Positions 14,341-27,907 are shown, counted from the stretch's first letter. The stretch is DNA of 41,147 nt from an uncultured Prevotellaceae bacterium (GCA_902803475.1 CADCPZ010000005.1:1-41147), one strand, 5' to 3'. Notes: generated by a model not told the origin, from the letters alone. Numbers and translations: made by a program.

Positions 14341-16154
14341 AAGTTAATCGTAAACGATGCACCGAGGATGAAGGAATGACGATTTTTCTTGATGCTCTGC
14401 TGTTCAACGGTATCTATGTCACGCAAATCATTGGCATTTAAGCCTAAGGCCGCATAGATGAACTCGCCTGGGTTGTAGGTCATCGTGTACTTCTTGCGGG
14501 TGTAGTCGTAGTCGAAAAACAGTTTCCAGGCGTAGTTTTCCTTATAAGCATAGGTAAGTGAAAGACCTGTACCCACCTTCATGGTCTTGTTGCCGCCAAC
14601 GGTGAAATAGTCCCACTCAGCGGTATAGGTTTCAGGCAACAGCTGCACGTTCGCAAAATCATCATCATCGCTTAATACGAATCGGCGCTGTCCACCCGTA
14701 GCAGTCGCATCGAGGTCTACCTCCTGCATGATGCTGCGTCCAACAAGCAGTTTGGAACCAAGTGCCAGACGCTTGGAGAGCGGCAGGTTGAAATAGACAC
14801 CGAGGTCGTATGCAAACTCCGTCAGGTGGTCGCTCTTGATGGTGAAGGTCAGGTCGTTGACCAACGGCTGACTGGTCTCGTCGCCATCGACAAAACGACG
14901 GAAGTCAGGGTCGGTATCATAATCTTCGCCATAGAGAGTGCTGACCATATCTTTCCAAGCATACGTCTCAACACCGTCCCATCCTTTGACGGGTGAGCTG
15001 TTGACACGCAGACGTCCACCTACACCGAAATACTTATTGAAGAAATAGGCACCTTCAACACCCACAGCTGTGGAAGCGCCGAACTTCATATTAAAGATAT
15101 GGTCGTCGTCGCCAGGATAGCCGATATTGAACTGATCCATATCGAACGCCAGGTTCCTGGAACCGAAGCCGATACCCATCGATACAGAGAAGAACGACGG
15201 ATGGTCGATGATGCTCTTGTCGCTGGTAAGAGGACCGCGCAGCAATCCGCGTCCTTTGAAGATGACATCGCTCAGGGCGTAAGCCAACTCAGTGGACATG
15301 ATACCGATACCAGCACCGCTGAGCACATCGCTCACCCAGTGGCGGTTGTTCAGTACACGCATGATACCCGTTGCTGTTGCTACTGCATAGCCAGCAACAG
15401 AGTACCAAGGTGAGCGCGTCATACCGTATTCCTTATGCAAAATGGTAGCACCCGCGAAGGCCGTTGCCGTATGTCCGCTGGGCCATGAGTTGCGCGACGA
15501 TCCATCAGGGCGAATTTCTTTCGCGGTGTATTTGATGCTGTTGACCAGCAATGCCATGATACCATACGACATCGCTGACGATGCGAGATAGCGTCCCCAA
15601 TCGCTACGGCTTTCTACACCTCCAATCTTCAAACCTGTTGCCAGTGCAATGCCAAAGAACTGGGTGTAGTTGTCAATCTCTGTCTTGAAATCAGTCAAGA
15701 GGGTATGTTTGTTGTCTGGAGTGTTCTGGCGGAAGGCTTTCTTCTCGCTCTTAGCAATGATTCCTGCCACAAAGACGGGAATACCCACAAACGTTAAATC
15801 GTCCATAACCTTATAAGGCTTCACGCCTGGATTGGTATGCATCCATGTAAGTTGGTATTTTGGGGAAGCACCTATTTCTAGTCCCTTCCGAAGGGAAGGG
15901 AATTCGTATTCGCTGGTGTTGTCGGATGTGTGAGGTGACGGTTTCAGCAGCAGCTCTTTGTTAAGCAGATTCGACACATCGAAAGATCCCTCTGCCGTTG
16001 CGTGTTGAGTATTGAGTGCTGAGAGACTCTCTTCAATTGTTACAAGATCTTCGAGTTGAGTGTGAAATGTAGATGTCTCGACATCGGATGCAAAGGCGGA
16101 AATGCCCTTCAATAGAATCATTGCACACAAGAAAAGGCGTATATTCTGTTTCAT
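14337..16154 (-). CDS. PAP2 phosphatase fused to a C-terminal outer-membrane-type beta-barrel
   Basis: This 605-residue exported protein combines a type 2 phosphatidic acid phosphatase domain with a beta-rich C-terminal half. I chose the ATG at 16154 because it starts a signal peptide (MKQNIRLFLCAMILLKG, ending AFASD). The PAP2 active site is complete: KX6RP (K208 to R215), PSGH (225-228) and RX5HX3D (H272, D276). From about residue 315 to the end are alternating amphipathic strands, and the protein ends in phenylalanine (ASFTINF), as outer-membrane barrels do. The likely substrate is a lipid phosphate or pyrophosphate, which is inference. A REP-like insertion encodes about residues 85-94. 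It is monocistronic, with a consensus promoter. Confidence 0.85.
   Translation of the reverse strand: MKQNIRLFLCAMILLKGISAFASDVETSTFHTQLEDLVTIEESLSALNTQHATAEGSFDVSNLLNKELLLKPSPHTSDNTSEYEFPSLRKGLEIGASPKYQLTWMHTNPGVKPYKVMDDLTFVGIPVFVAGIIAKSEKKAFRQNTPDNKHTLLTDFKTEIDNYTQFFGIALATGLKIGGVESRSDWGRYLASSAMSYGIMALLVNSIKYTAKEIRPDGSSRNSWPSGHTATAFAGATILHKEYGMTRSPWYSVAGYAVATATGIMRVLNNRHWVSDVLSGAGIGIMSTELAYALSDVIFKGRGLLRGPLTSDKSIIDHPSFFSVSMGIGFGSRNLAFDMDQFNIGYPGDDDHIFNMKFGASTAVGVEGAYFFNKYFGVGGRLRVNSSPVKGWDGVETYAWKDMVSTLYGEDYDTDPDFRRFVDGDETSQPLVNDLTFTIKSDHLTEFAYDLGVYFNLPLSKRLALGSKLLVGRSIMQEVDLDATATGGQRRFVLSDDDDFANVQLLPETYTAEWDYFTVGGNKTMKVGTGLSLTYAYKENYAWKLFFDYDYTRKKYTMTYNPGEFIYAALGLNANDLRDIDTVEQQSIKKNRHSFILGASFTINF
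15878..15903. repeat. REP-like palindrome inside the PAP2 gene
   Basis: TCCCTTCC and GGGAAGGGA flank a 3-nt loop. The element is in frame and encodes FPSLRKGLEIG in the linker between the signal peptide and the PAP2 domain. It carries one of the few CTAG sites outside the arrays. Confidence 0.65.
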
Positions 16155-16172
16155 TGCTCTTAGTTTTGTGTA

Positions 16173-16203
16173 CAAAGATAGTAAAAAATGAAGATAATGC
16201 AAA
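16173..16203 (-). promoter_or_regulatory. PAP2 promoter, full consensus
   Basis: The minus strand has TTTG (16200-16203), exactly 19 bp, then TATCTTTG (16173-16180), 19 nt before the start codon. The -33 box lies inside the stem of the susA terminator. Confidence 0.82.
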
Positions 16204-16232
16204 AGAATAGTAAAATTTTCTTTTGCATTATC
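16193..16232 (-). terminator. Terminator of the susA operon
   Basis: Perfect 15-bp arms GATAATGCAAAAGAA (16193-16207) and its complement (16218-16232) enclose a 10-nt loop. The minus strand continues TTCATTTTTT. It ends the long starch operon that begins at the LacI gene. Confidence 0.88.
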
Positions 16233-16265
16233 AAAATATGTTCTTGTTATTATCTGGAAAATATT

Positions 16266-18182
16266 TCAGAATTCCAAGATAAGCGCAGCACGTTGTGCAA
16301 GCGGGATGTCGTGGGTGAGGTCAATGGTTTGGCCTGTTATCACATCACGGGCAGTGGTTGCCTTGCCGATAATTTCGGCATAGCGCGCCACTTCTAATTT
16401 ATTGCTGCTACGTTTACCATTGAGAATTGTCAGCACGTTCTTTCCGTTATACTGACGGGCAATGACATAGACTCCGTGCCAGGGAATGAACTGCGTCTGC
16501 TTGCCTTTCGTGATGGCAGCATTGCCTTTACGCCAATGCAGAAGCTTTGACAGCCAGTCGAACATTTCATTCTCGGCTTTCGTGCGTCCTTCACGAGTAA
16601 AGGCGTTACGTGTGTCGCCAACGAAACCACCAGGGAAGTCCTTGCGCACATCACCATCGGTTATCTCCTTTGTACCATTCATTAAGATTTCCGTACCATA
16701 ATAGAGTTGTGGCGTACGGTTGATTGTAAGCAGCAGGGCCAATGCCTGCTTCAACATGGTAGAATCTTTGCCGTTGCCGAGGAAACGGTCAGTGTCATGG
16801 TTTTCGATAAATGCCATCACCGAAGACGGATTCGGGTATAGGAAGTCATAGACCAGGGAATTGTAGATACGGTTGAACCCCTTCCACCAGTCATCGGTCT
16901 CCTCGTGTTTCGCCATACTGAGTTTCTCGAAGAAACTGAAATCCATTACCGTTTTCAGATAGGAGTTTGGCTGTTCCTCACCAGAAGGGTTGTATTGTAT
17001 CACCTTGCTGTCTTTCTGCCAGGCAGCAGTATAGCCAGGTTCTGTCACCCAGGTCTCACCCACCGTATTGAAGTTTGGATACTCCTTGTCAAGAACTTTC
17101 ATCCATTTTGACATCCCTTCACGGTTGGCATAAGGATAGGTATCCATACGGATGCCGTCGATGCCGATGGTTTCAATCCACCATTCGCTATTCTGGATAA
17201 GGTAACGCATCAGATGAGGGTTCTTTTGATTAAGGTCGGGCATCGTTGTCACGAACCAACCCTCTGTCGTCTCACGCATATCCACCTCTGAAGCGTAGGG
17301 GTCCATCACAGGTGTCAATTTGTAGGATGTTTGCAGGAAGCTGGTGCCACGCGGGTCGGATGTTCCCTTTGACTCCTTCAGCCAGTCGTGTAGGTTAAAC
17401 CAGTCGTTGCTTGGCATATCCTTCACCCATACATGTTCGAAGCCGCAATGGTTGAAAATCATATCCATCACCACCTTCAATCCTTTGGCATGTGCTTCAT
17501 CGACCAACTGGCGATACTGTTCATTGGTTCCGAAACGAGGATCCACACGATAGTAATCGGTGGTAGCGTATCCGTGATAGGTGCTGTAGCCGTGATCATT
17601 GTCTGGGGAATTATTTTCCAGCACAGGGGTGAGCCATAAAGCCGTTACACCCAATTCGTTGAAATAGTCAAGATGCTGACGGATACCCTCCAGGTCGCCA
17701 CCATGACGTAATGACGGTGCATTGCGGTCCTCGCGATAGTTGTTCATACCTTTGACTTGAATAGGATGGCTTTGTCCTTGTGCAAAGCGGTCGGGCATCA
17801 GCATATAGAGTACATCCTCGTTGGTAAAGCTGAGACGCTCATCCCCTTTCTTCTCACGGTTCACCAATGGGAATTTCACTTGCTGTTTCTTACCGTCTTT
17901 GTTGAAGGTCAACTTCATCTCGCCTGCCTGAGCGCCTTGCAGATTCAGATAGACGAACAGGTAATTGGGGGAATCAAGGGTTACTACGGAATCGACGACA
18001 ACGCCAGGATAATCGGTTGTTACCGTTGATCCACCAATGTTTTCTCCATAGACCATCAGTTGGACGGTCGGATCCTTCATACCGATAAACCAGTTGGCTG
18101 GTTCAATCTTCGTAATCTTTGGTTTTGCACTCATGCTCATGACGCTTGCAAGTAATGCTACTATCAATAATAGTCGTTTCAT
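16266..18182 (-). CDS. susA: SusA-type neopullulanase/cyclomaltodextrinase (GH13)
   Basis: This 638-residue periplasmic enzyme hydrolyses maltooligosaccharides, cyclodextrins and pullulan to maltose, panose and glucose. The signal peptide is MKRLLLIVALLASVMSMSA. The N-terminal beta domain (PKITKIEPANWFIGMKDP onward, about 20-120) is the cyclomaltodextrinase N-domain, and the TIM barrel follows with D347 (GIRMD), E376 (VGETW) and D463 (ENHDTD). Length and architecture match B. thetaiotaomicron SusA (617 residues). It is the last gene of the leftward starch operon, 58 bp after the pullulanase, and is followed by a strong terminator. Confidence 0.94.
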   Translation of the reverse strand: MKRLLLIVALLASVMSMSAKPKITKIEPANWFIGMKDPTVQLMVYGENIGGSTVTTDYPGVVVDSVVTLDSPNYLFVYLNLQGAQAGEMKLTFNKDGKKQQVKFPLVNREKKGDERLSFTNEDVLYMLMPDRFAQGQSHPIQVKGMNNYREDRNAPSLRHGGDLEGIRQHLDYFNELGVTALWLTPVLENNSPDNDHGYSTYHGYATTDYYRVDPRFGTNEQYRQLVDEAHAKGLKVVMDMIFNHCGFEHVWVKDMPSNDWFNLHDWLKESKGTSDPRGTSFLQTSYKLTPVMDPYASEVDMRETTEGWFVTTMPDLNQKNPHLMRYLIQNSEWWIETIGIDGIRMDTYPYANREGMSKWMKVLDKEYPNFNTVGETWVTEPGYTAAWQKDSKVIQYNPSGEEQPNSYLKTVMDFSFFEKLSMAKHEETDDWWKGFNRIYNSLVYDFLYPNPSSVMAFIENHDTDRFLGNGKDSTMLKQALALLLTINRTPQLYYGTEILMNGTKEITDGDVRKDFPGGFVGDTRNAFTREGRTKAENEMFDWLSKLLHWRKGNAAITKGKQTQFIPWHGVYVIARQYNGKNVLTILNGKRSSNKLEVARYAEIIGKATTARDVITGQTIDLTHDIPLAQRAALILEF

Positions 18183-18223
18183 ATTTAATGGGAAGTTTAA
18201 GGAGTTCAGGAAATATAGACAGT

Positions 18224-18243
18224 TACCCTCCTTTGGGGGGCTA
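18224..18243. repeat. REP-like palindrome at the pullulanase stop
   Basis: ACCCTCC and GGGGGGCTA with a TTT loop form a short GC hairpin. On the coding strand it begins with the TAG stop of the pullulanase gene and occupies part of the 58-bp spacer to susA. Confidence 0.6.
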
Positions 18244-20181
18244 ATTATGAATAATCAGTGCTGATTGTGGATCGACAGTGACATGACAGCCTGCGATAGT
18301 TCCCAAACCTTGCTCGTTGATAACACCATCGCATGCCACAATGGTATATTGGTCTTCGGGCACATCCACGATACGTGGCTCACGGGAACTGTTGAGGATG
18401 ACAATGATGTCCTTCCATTCATCGCCGCCAGCATGGTCTTTCAGACGGAAAGCAACCAGACAGTCTTGCACAGGCATAAATTCCAAGTGTTCGCGCACCA
18501 GTTCTGCTTTACCTAATCGGAAGGCGGGATGGTGCTTACGCATGGCGATGAGATTCTTGTAGTAGTTAAATACCTGTGGGTATTTCTCCAGATTGTTCCA
18601 ATCAAGATGGTTGATGCTGTCGGGAGATTCGAAGGAGTTGTGAACACCCTTTTTGTCGCGCAGCATCTCCTCGCCACAGAGCATAAATGGAACACCTTGC
18701 GAGGTGAACACAGCAGTCTGTGCCAGTAGGTCGAGACAGATCAACTGGTCGTTTGGGAGATTAGTCGTTTGGTCGGTTAGACCCTTTACACTTGCTTTCA
18801 GACGGTCAACGAGACACATGTCATCGTGACAGCTGACATAGGAAATCATCTGGGTGGGTTCGAGTGCCCATGGTTCCTTGGAATAGTTCACTTTGGAATA
18901 GTCAACCTGTGGATGCTGAATCATACCTGCTATGCCAGCTTTCAAAGACTCCTCCTCACCAGGAAGACCTGCGAGGAAGGCACCTTTCGTGTCATCGCTG
19001 AACGGACCGCGAAGGGCATCACGGATGTCGTCGCTAAATGCTGCGATACGTGGCATCTGTGGGATGTGCGCTTTCATGGCTAACTTCTCGTATGGGTAGG
19101 CACACTCTCCGGCACTCCATCCTTCACCATAGATAAAAATGGAAGGATCGATTTTATCGACAGCCTTGCGGATGGCGTTCATCGTCTCAATATCATGAAT
19201 ACCCATGAGGTCGAAGCGGAAACCATCAATATGATATTCGTTGATCCAGTATTTTACCGATTCAATCATAAAGCGGCGCATCAAAGGCTGATTGGAAGCT
19301 GTTTCGTTGCCGCAGCCAGAACCATTGGAGTAAGTCCCATCCTTTGTCTTCCTATAATAATAGTCCGGATACGTTTTCTGGAAATTCGAGTGGTCGATGT
19401 CATAGGTATGATTATATACAACATCGAGGATGACGCGGATGCCTGCCTGATGCAATGCCTGCACCATCTGTTTGAATTCCATAATTCGACAAACAGGATT
19501 GTATGGGTCGGTAGAATATGACCCTTCTGGCACGTTGTAGTTCACTGGATCATAGCCCCAGTTGTATTTGTTGTCGGCGAGGTGCTCCTCATCAATGGAA
19601 CCAAAGTCGTACGAAGGCAGGATATGTACCGCATTGATACCTAATTTTTTCAGGTGAGCGATAGCCTTCCTGTCTGTTAGTGCCAAAAACTTACCCTTGT
19701 GCTTGATGCCTGACGAGGGATCAATAGAAAAGTCTCGGTGGTGCATCTCATAAATGACTAAATCAGCAGGTGACTTGGTAACAGGACGGTGGTCATTCTC
19801 CCAACCTTCAGGATTGGTTTCCTTCATATCGAGAACAAAGCCCCGTGTTCCGTTGACACCTACGGCTTTGGCAAAAACACCTACCGATTTTTCTTTACCA
19901 GCAATGAAGTTGTAGTAGGCATGGTTCAGATTGCCCTTTACAACCAACGTCCAAATACCGTCTTTGCCGTATTTCATTTTTACACAACGAGTCTTGTTGC
20001 CTGTTTGATACTCAACCTTTGCTTTCGCATTCTTCGGTGCAAACAACCTGAAGGTTGTAGCTTCGGGCGTATAGGTCACCTCGTCGAAGGAGAAATCTTG
20101 AGCAGAGACAGTCGTCGCCATCATCAGCATCATCATAGATAAAAACAATTTCATCTTCTTTCCCATATTTTTACTTGTCAT
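18241..20181 (-). CDS. pulA: Type I pullulanase (GH13, CBM48)
   Basis: Pullulanase debranches alpha-1,6 links in pullulan, amylopectin or glycogen fragments. The protein has 646 residues with a signal peptide (KMKLFLSMMMLMMATTVSAQ). Starts at residues 1, 6 and 10 are all in frame; I keep the first because it lies 2 bp after the GH97 stop codon. A CBM48-like N-domain (about 29-110; TTFRLFAPKNAKAKV) precedes the barrel. The diagnostic type I motif YNWGYDP is present, with D324 (FRFD), E353 (GEGW) and D453 (CHDD). It sits between susB and susA in the operon, so it should supply linear maltooligosaccharides to both in the periplasm. Confidence 0.94.
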   Translation of the reverse strand: MTSKNMGKKMKLFLSMMMLMMATTVSAQDFSFDEVTYTPEATTFRLFAPKNAKAKVEYQTGNKTRCVKMKYGKDGIWTLVVKGNLNHAYYNFIAGKEKSVGVFAKAVGVNGTRGFVLDMKETNPEGWENDHRPVTKSPADLVIYEMHHRDFSIDPSSGIKHKGKFLALTDRKAIAHLKKLGINAVHILPSYDFGSIDEEHLADNKYNWGYDPVNYNVPEGSYSTDPYNPVCRIMEFKQMVQALHQAGIRVILDVVYNHTYDIDHSNFQKTYPDYYYRKTKDGTYSNGSGCGNETASNQPLMRRFMIESVKYWINEYHIDGFRFDLMGIHDIETMNAIRKAVDKIDPSIFIYGEGWSAGECAYPYEKLAMKAHIPQMPRIAAFSDDIRDALRGPFSDDTKGAFLAGLPGEEESLKAGIAGMIQHPQVDYSKVNYSKEPWALEPTQMISYVSCHDDMCLVDRLKASVKGLTDQTTNLPNDQLICLDLLAQTAVFTSQGVPFMLCGEEMLRDKKGVHNSFESPDSINHLDWNNLEKYPQVFNYYKNLIAMRKHHPAFRLGKAELVREHLEFMPVQDCLVAFRLKDHAGGDEWKDIIVILNSSREPRIVDVPEDQYTIVACDGVINEQGLGTIAGCHVTVDPQSALIIHN

Positions 20182-20183
20182 TG

Positions 20184-25147
<4,964 letters not shown>

Positions 25148-25173
25148 AGATGTATAAGTTAGCTGTTATGTTA

Positions 25174-26499
25174 TTATTTAGATTCGTCATTCTGAGTCTT
25201 TGTTCTCGTCTTGATAAGAGTTACACAAAGAGCACCAGCTACCAGCAGGGCACCAGCAATAAACATCATATTGTACTGATGACTGCCTACCAGTGAAAGG
25301 ATTACACCACCCATCAAGGCTGCCGCAATCTGAGGAAGGCAAATGGTACAATTGAACAATCCCAGATAAGCACCCATGTGTCCATACCCCTGAAGGGCAT
25401 TCGTGACAAGTGCGAAAGGCATCGCTAACATTGCAGCCCAGGCACAGCCGATGAGCAGGAAGGGTACGAAGAGCAGATACTGATCATGAACAAAAGGTAC
25501 CAGCGCAAAGCCCACGCCTCCCAATATCAGACTGAATGCATAAGCAAGCTTCACGTTGCGGAACTGTGGCAGCAACATCGCCCAAAGTACAGCTCCCAAT
25601 GTCTGTACACCAAAGACAATACCAGTCCAGTTTCCTGCATCCTGATAGCCTGCTGAGGCCACGTCGGTCGTCCCCCATACGGTATCAGAAATCGTACCCG
25701 TCGTATAATTCCACATATAAAGGAAAGCAGCCCAGCAGAAGAACTGTACCAGACCAACCTGCCAGAAGGCTGTAGGGGCGTTCTTTAGCAGGGTAATCCA
25801 GTTGGCACTCTCTTCTTTCTTTTCTGCAGGCGCATTGTATTCAGCATACTCCTGTGGATTCCATTCCTTGACCTTCAGAGTTGTGTAAAGAACGCAAAGA
25901 ATCAGGATAATAGCGCCGATATAGAACGAATAGATCACAGAGTCGGGCACAACACCTTCTTCTGCTGTATTGGCAATACCAATTGCGGTAAAGAAGAAGG
26001 GGAAGGCAAAGCCAATCAGACCGCCTGCATTGCAGAGGAACGACTGGATGGAGTATGCCTTTGTCTTCTGTTTCTCGTTGACCATATCGCCCACCAACAT
26101 CTTAAATGGCTGCATCGCCATATTAATAGAGGTATCGAGGAACATCAACGCACAGGCACCAAACCAAAGGGCTACGCCCACAGAAAGGCCAAAAGACCCA
26201 GCGTTGGGCAAGAGCAACATCACCAGCACAGCCATTGCAGCACCGATAAACAAATAGGGAATACGGCGACCGAAACGCGTCCATGTCTTGTCACTCAGTG
26301 TTCCCACGATGGGTTGTACGAGCATACCCATAAGCGGTGGGAGCACCCAGAAGAAACTCAGCGAATGAGGGTCAGCCCCCAGCGTAGCAAAGATTCGCGA
26401 AATGTTAGCACTCTGTAACGAATACGCAATCTGTACTCCGAAGAATCCAAAACTCAGATTCCACAGTTTCCAGAAACTTAAATCAGGTTTTTGCTTCAT
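25174..26499 (-). CDS. MFS sugar transporter (SLC45/GPH-like), probable maltose carrier
   Basis: This inner-membrane protein of 441 residues has about 12 hydrophobic helices. The start SFWKLWNLSFGFFGVQIAYS and the loop TLSDKTWTRFGRRIPY are typical of the SLC45/GPH-like symporters found in Bacteroidetes saccharide loci. It probably takes maltose or short maltooligosaccharides from the periplasm to the cytoplasm by proton or cation symport; the substrate is inferred from its place between the LacI regulator and the glucanotransferase gene. It lies 78 bp after the regulator's stop, with a 63-bp heptamer array in between, and 26 bp before malQ. Confidence 0.9.
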   Translation of the reverse strand: MKQKPDLSFWKLWNLSFGFFGVQIAYSLQSANISRIFATLGADPHSLSFFWVLPPLMGMLVQPIVGTLSDKTWTRFGRRIPYLFIGAAMAVLVMLLLPNAGSFGLSVGVALWFGACALMFLDTSINMAMQPFKMLVGDMVNEKQKTKAYSIQSFLCNAGGLIGFAFPFFFTAIGIANTAEEGVVPDSVIYSFYIGAIILILCVLYTTLKVKEWNPQEYAEYNAPAEKKEESANWITLLKNAPTAFWQVGLVQFFCWAAFLYMWNYTTGTISDTVWGTTDVASAGYQDAGNWTGIVFGVQTLGAVLWAMLLPQFRNVKLAYAFSLILGGVGFALVPFVHDQYLLFVPFLLIGCAWAAMLAMPFALVTNALQGYGHMGAYLGLFNCTICLPQIAAALMGGVILSLVGSHQYNMMFIAGALLVAGALCVTLIKTRTKTQNDESK

Positions 26500-26514
26500 A
26501 TCTTTAGGTTTTAA

Positions 26515-26577
26515 TTATCAATTGTCAATTATGAATTATGCATTATGAATTATGCATTATGAATTATGCATTATGAA
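26515..26577 (-). repeat. 7-bp tandem array behind the LacI gene
   Basis: Nine heptamers in exact register fill this stretch. Seven alternate between TTCATAA and TGCATAA on the coding strand, followed by TTGACAA and TTGATAA. The array begins at the base after the LacI stop TGA (26578-26580). Each unit but one holds a TAA, so all three frames are closed within 21 bp. It makes up nearly the whole spacer to the transporter gene. Confidence 0.95.
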
Positions 26578-27603
26578 TCACCTCGTCGTTCCTCGGACAA
26601 TCAGACGGGTGCGGACCACCCGCTTTTCAACCTTATCCATTGGGATGAGTCCTTCCACCTGACTGATGAGGATGTCAGCCGCTTCGCGACCAACCTTGTC
26701 TCCTCGTTGTTCTACCGTCGTGAGCATGGGGTCGCAGGAAGTGGCTTGGTGACCGTTAGTAAAGCCACAAACGGAGATGTCTTCCGGCACACGGTAGCCC
26801 ATGTGCTTTGCTGTATAAATGATGCCGATAGCCGTATCATCGTTTACGGCAAAGAATGCATCGGGAATCTCCTCTTGTTGCAGTAGTTCCGGTGTGATGG
26901 TTTCTGCATCCACACGGTTATCGCACTCGCGGAAGAAACGATCGTTTGGCTTCAAACCAGCTTTGAGCAACGCATCCCGATAGCCGTTGTATCTGTTCTT
27001 GGATATCTCCAGTTTCATCGATGCCCCATAGAAAGCTATACGGCGACAGCCTGTAGCAATCAGATAGTTGACGGCATTGAAAGCGCCCATATAATCGTCA
27101 ACGACTACACGGCTGGCATCCACCCCTGTGCAGATACGGTCGTAGAAGACCAACGGCACACCCTGATCAATGAGTTGGGAGAAATGCTCATACCGCTGGG
27201 TGTCTTTTGCCTGTGAAACGATGACTCCGCATACCTTATTTTCAAAGAACGACTGGCAGATGCCTACTTCTTTGTCATATTTTTCACCACTTTGTGCCAC
27301 CATGACCCGATAGCCACGCTTGTATGCCTCCTCTTCAATTCCTGAAAGAACACTTGAAAAGAAATAGTGGGCAAATTCCGGGATAATCACACCGATGATT
27401 TTCAATGGTTGCATACGGCTTTTACGCAACGACCCTGCAATGAAATTCGGATAAAAGTTGTGCTCTTGCGCGTACTTTTTTATGAGATCACGCCTTTCCG
27501 CACTGATGCGGGAACTGTCATTCAAGGCCCTTGAGACAGTAGAGACAGATACGCCCAACTCACGGGCAATATCTTTCATGGTTAAAGGCGTAGATTCTTT
27601 CAT
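26578..27603 (-). CDS. LacI-family transcriptional regulator of the starch locus
   Basis: This 341-residue DNA-binding protein has an N-terminal LacI helix-turn-helix (residues 9-55; MKDIARELGVSVSTVSRALN) with the hinge-helix region behind it, and a periplasmic-binding-protein-like effector domain (about 68-340; IIGVIIPEFAHYFFSSVLSGI). It presumably senses a maltooligosaccharide-type ligand. It is the first gene of the leftward starch operon and diverges from susC across a 304-bp region holding a perfect 22-bp palindrome. B. thetaiotaomicron uses the unrelated membrane regulator SusR for this locus. The layout of sites suggests activation rather than repression, which is inference. Confidence 0.94.
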   Translation of the reverse strand: MKESTPLTMKDIARELGVSVSTVSRALNDSSRISAERRDLIKKYAQEHNFYPNFIAGSLRKSRMQPLKIIGVIIPEFAHYFFSSVLSGIEEEAYKRGYRVMVAQSGEKYDKEVGICQSFFENKVCGVIVSQAKDTQRYEHFSQLIDQGVPLVFYDRICTGVDASRVVVDDYMGAFNAVNYLIATGCRRIAFYGASMKLEISKNRYNGYRDALLKAGLKPNDRFFRECDNRVDAETITPELLQQEEIPDAFFAVNDDTAIGIIYTAKHMGYRVPEDISVCGFTNGHQATSCDPMLTTVEQRGDKVGREAADILISQVEGLIPMDKVEKRVVRTRLIVRGTTR

Positions 27604-27690
27604 GGGTTTTTTAGTTTATCTTTTGCAAAGATTGTGCAAATCATGCGCAATGAAGGCTTACTTCATTGTTGATATGCAACTTATCTTCTG

Positions 27691-27698
27691 CAAAGATA
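27691..27698 (-). promoter_or_regulatory. -7 box of the lacI/starch operon promoter
   Basis: The minus strand reads TATCTTTG, a perfect -7 box. The nearest upstream TTTG is 23 bp away, a poor spacing. The predicted leader is about 85 nt. Its centre is 65 bp from the operator centre. Confidence 0.6.
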
Positions 27699-27748
27699 AT
27701 GCAAAAGAACATAGCTATAATCAAAGCAAAGGATTTTACATTGAACAA

Positions 27749-27770
27749 ATTGCGCAAACGTTTGCGCAAT
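27749..27770. promoter_or_regulatory. Perfect 22-bp palindromic LacI-type operator
   Basis: The half-site ATTGCGCAAAC is followed directly by its exact reverse complement, with the CG centre typical of LacI-family operators. Its centre (27759.5) is 65 bp from the centre of each divergent -7 box (27694.5 and 27824.5). The probable ligand is the LacI protein encoded next to it. Confidence 0.85.
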
Positions 27771-27820
27771 CTAAAGCTATTTTTTTACAAAAAAGTGTGC
27801 CGTTAATATTTGTAAAACTA

Positions 27821-27828
27821 TAATTTTG
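27821..27828 (+). promoter_or_regulatory. -7 box of the susC operon promoter
   Basis: TAATTTTG is a perfect TAnnTTTG -7 box, about 80 nt before the susC start. There is no TTTG at the -33 position, only TGTG at 21 bp. This fits an activator-dependent promoter. Confidence 0.65.
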
Positions 27829-27835
27829 CATCAGT

Positions 27836-27852
27836 TTCGGAAAGTGTCCGAA
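27836..27852 (+). other. Hairpin at the 5' end of the susC mRNA
   Basis: TTCGGA and TCCGAA pair perfectly around a 5-nt loop, starting within a few bases of the predicted transcription start. It could protect the 5' end of this highly expressed transcript; that role is inference. Confidence 0.4.
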
Positions 27853-27907
27853 TGAAATAGAACCTAAATTTTTTATAAACAATTTTAATAACTAACAAAC
27901 AAGTAGA

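Larger units (their letters stand above)
27604..27907. promoter_or_regulatory. Divergent control region lacI-susC
   Basis: This 304-bp AT-rich region contains both divergent -7 boxes, the central 22-bp operator, and two look-alike palindromes of the form ATCTTYTGCAAAGAT (27618-27632 and 27684-27698). The second palindrome overlaps the lacI -7 box. Extra half-site words (GTGCAAA, TGCGCAA) lie at 27634-27652. No small gene is visible. Confidence 0.7.

Noticed and set aside
26515..26577. Attachment site or insertion-element end
   Set aside because: No integrase or transposase is in the window, and the array has no flanking target duplication that I can see.
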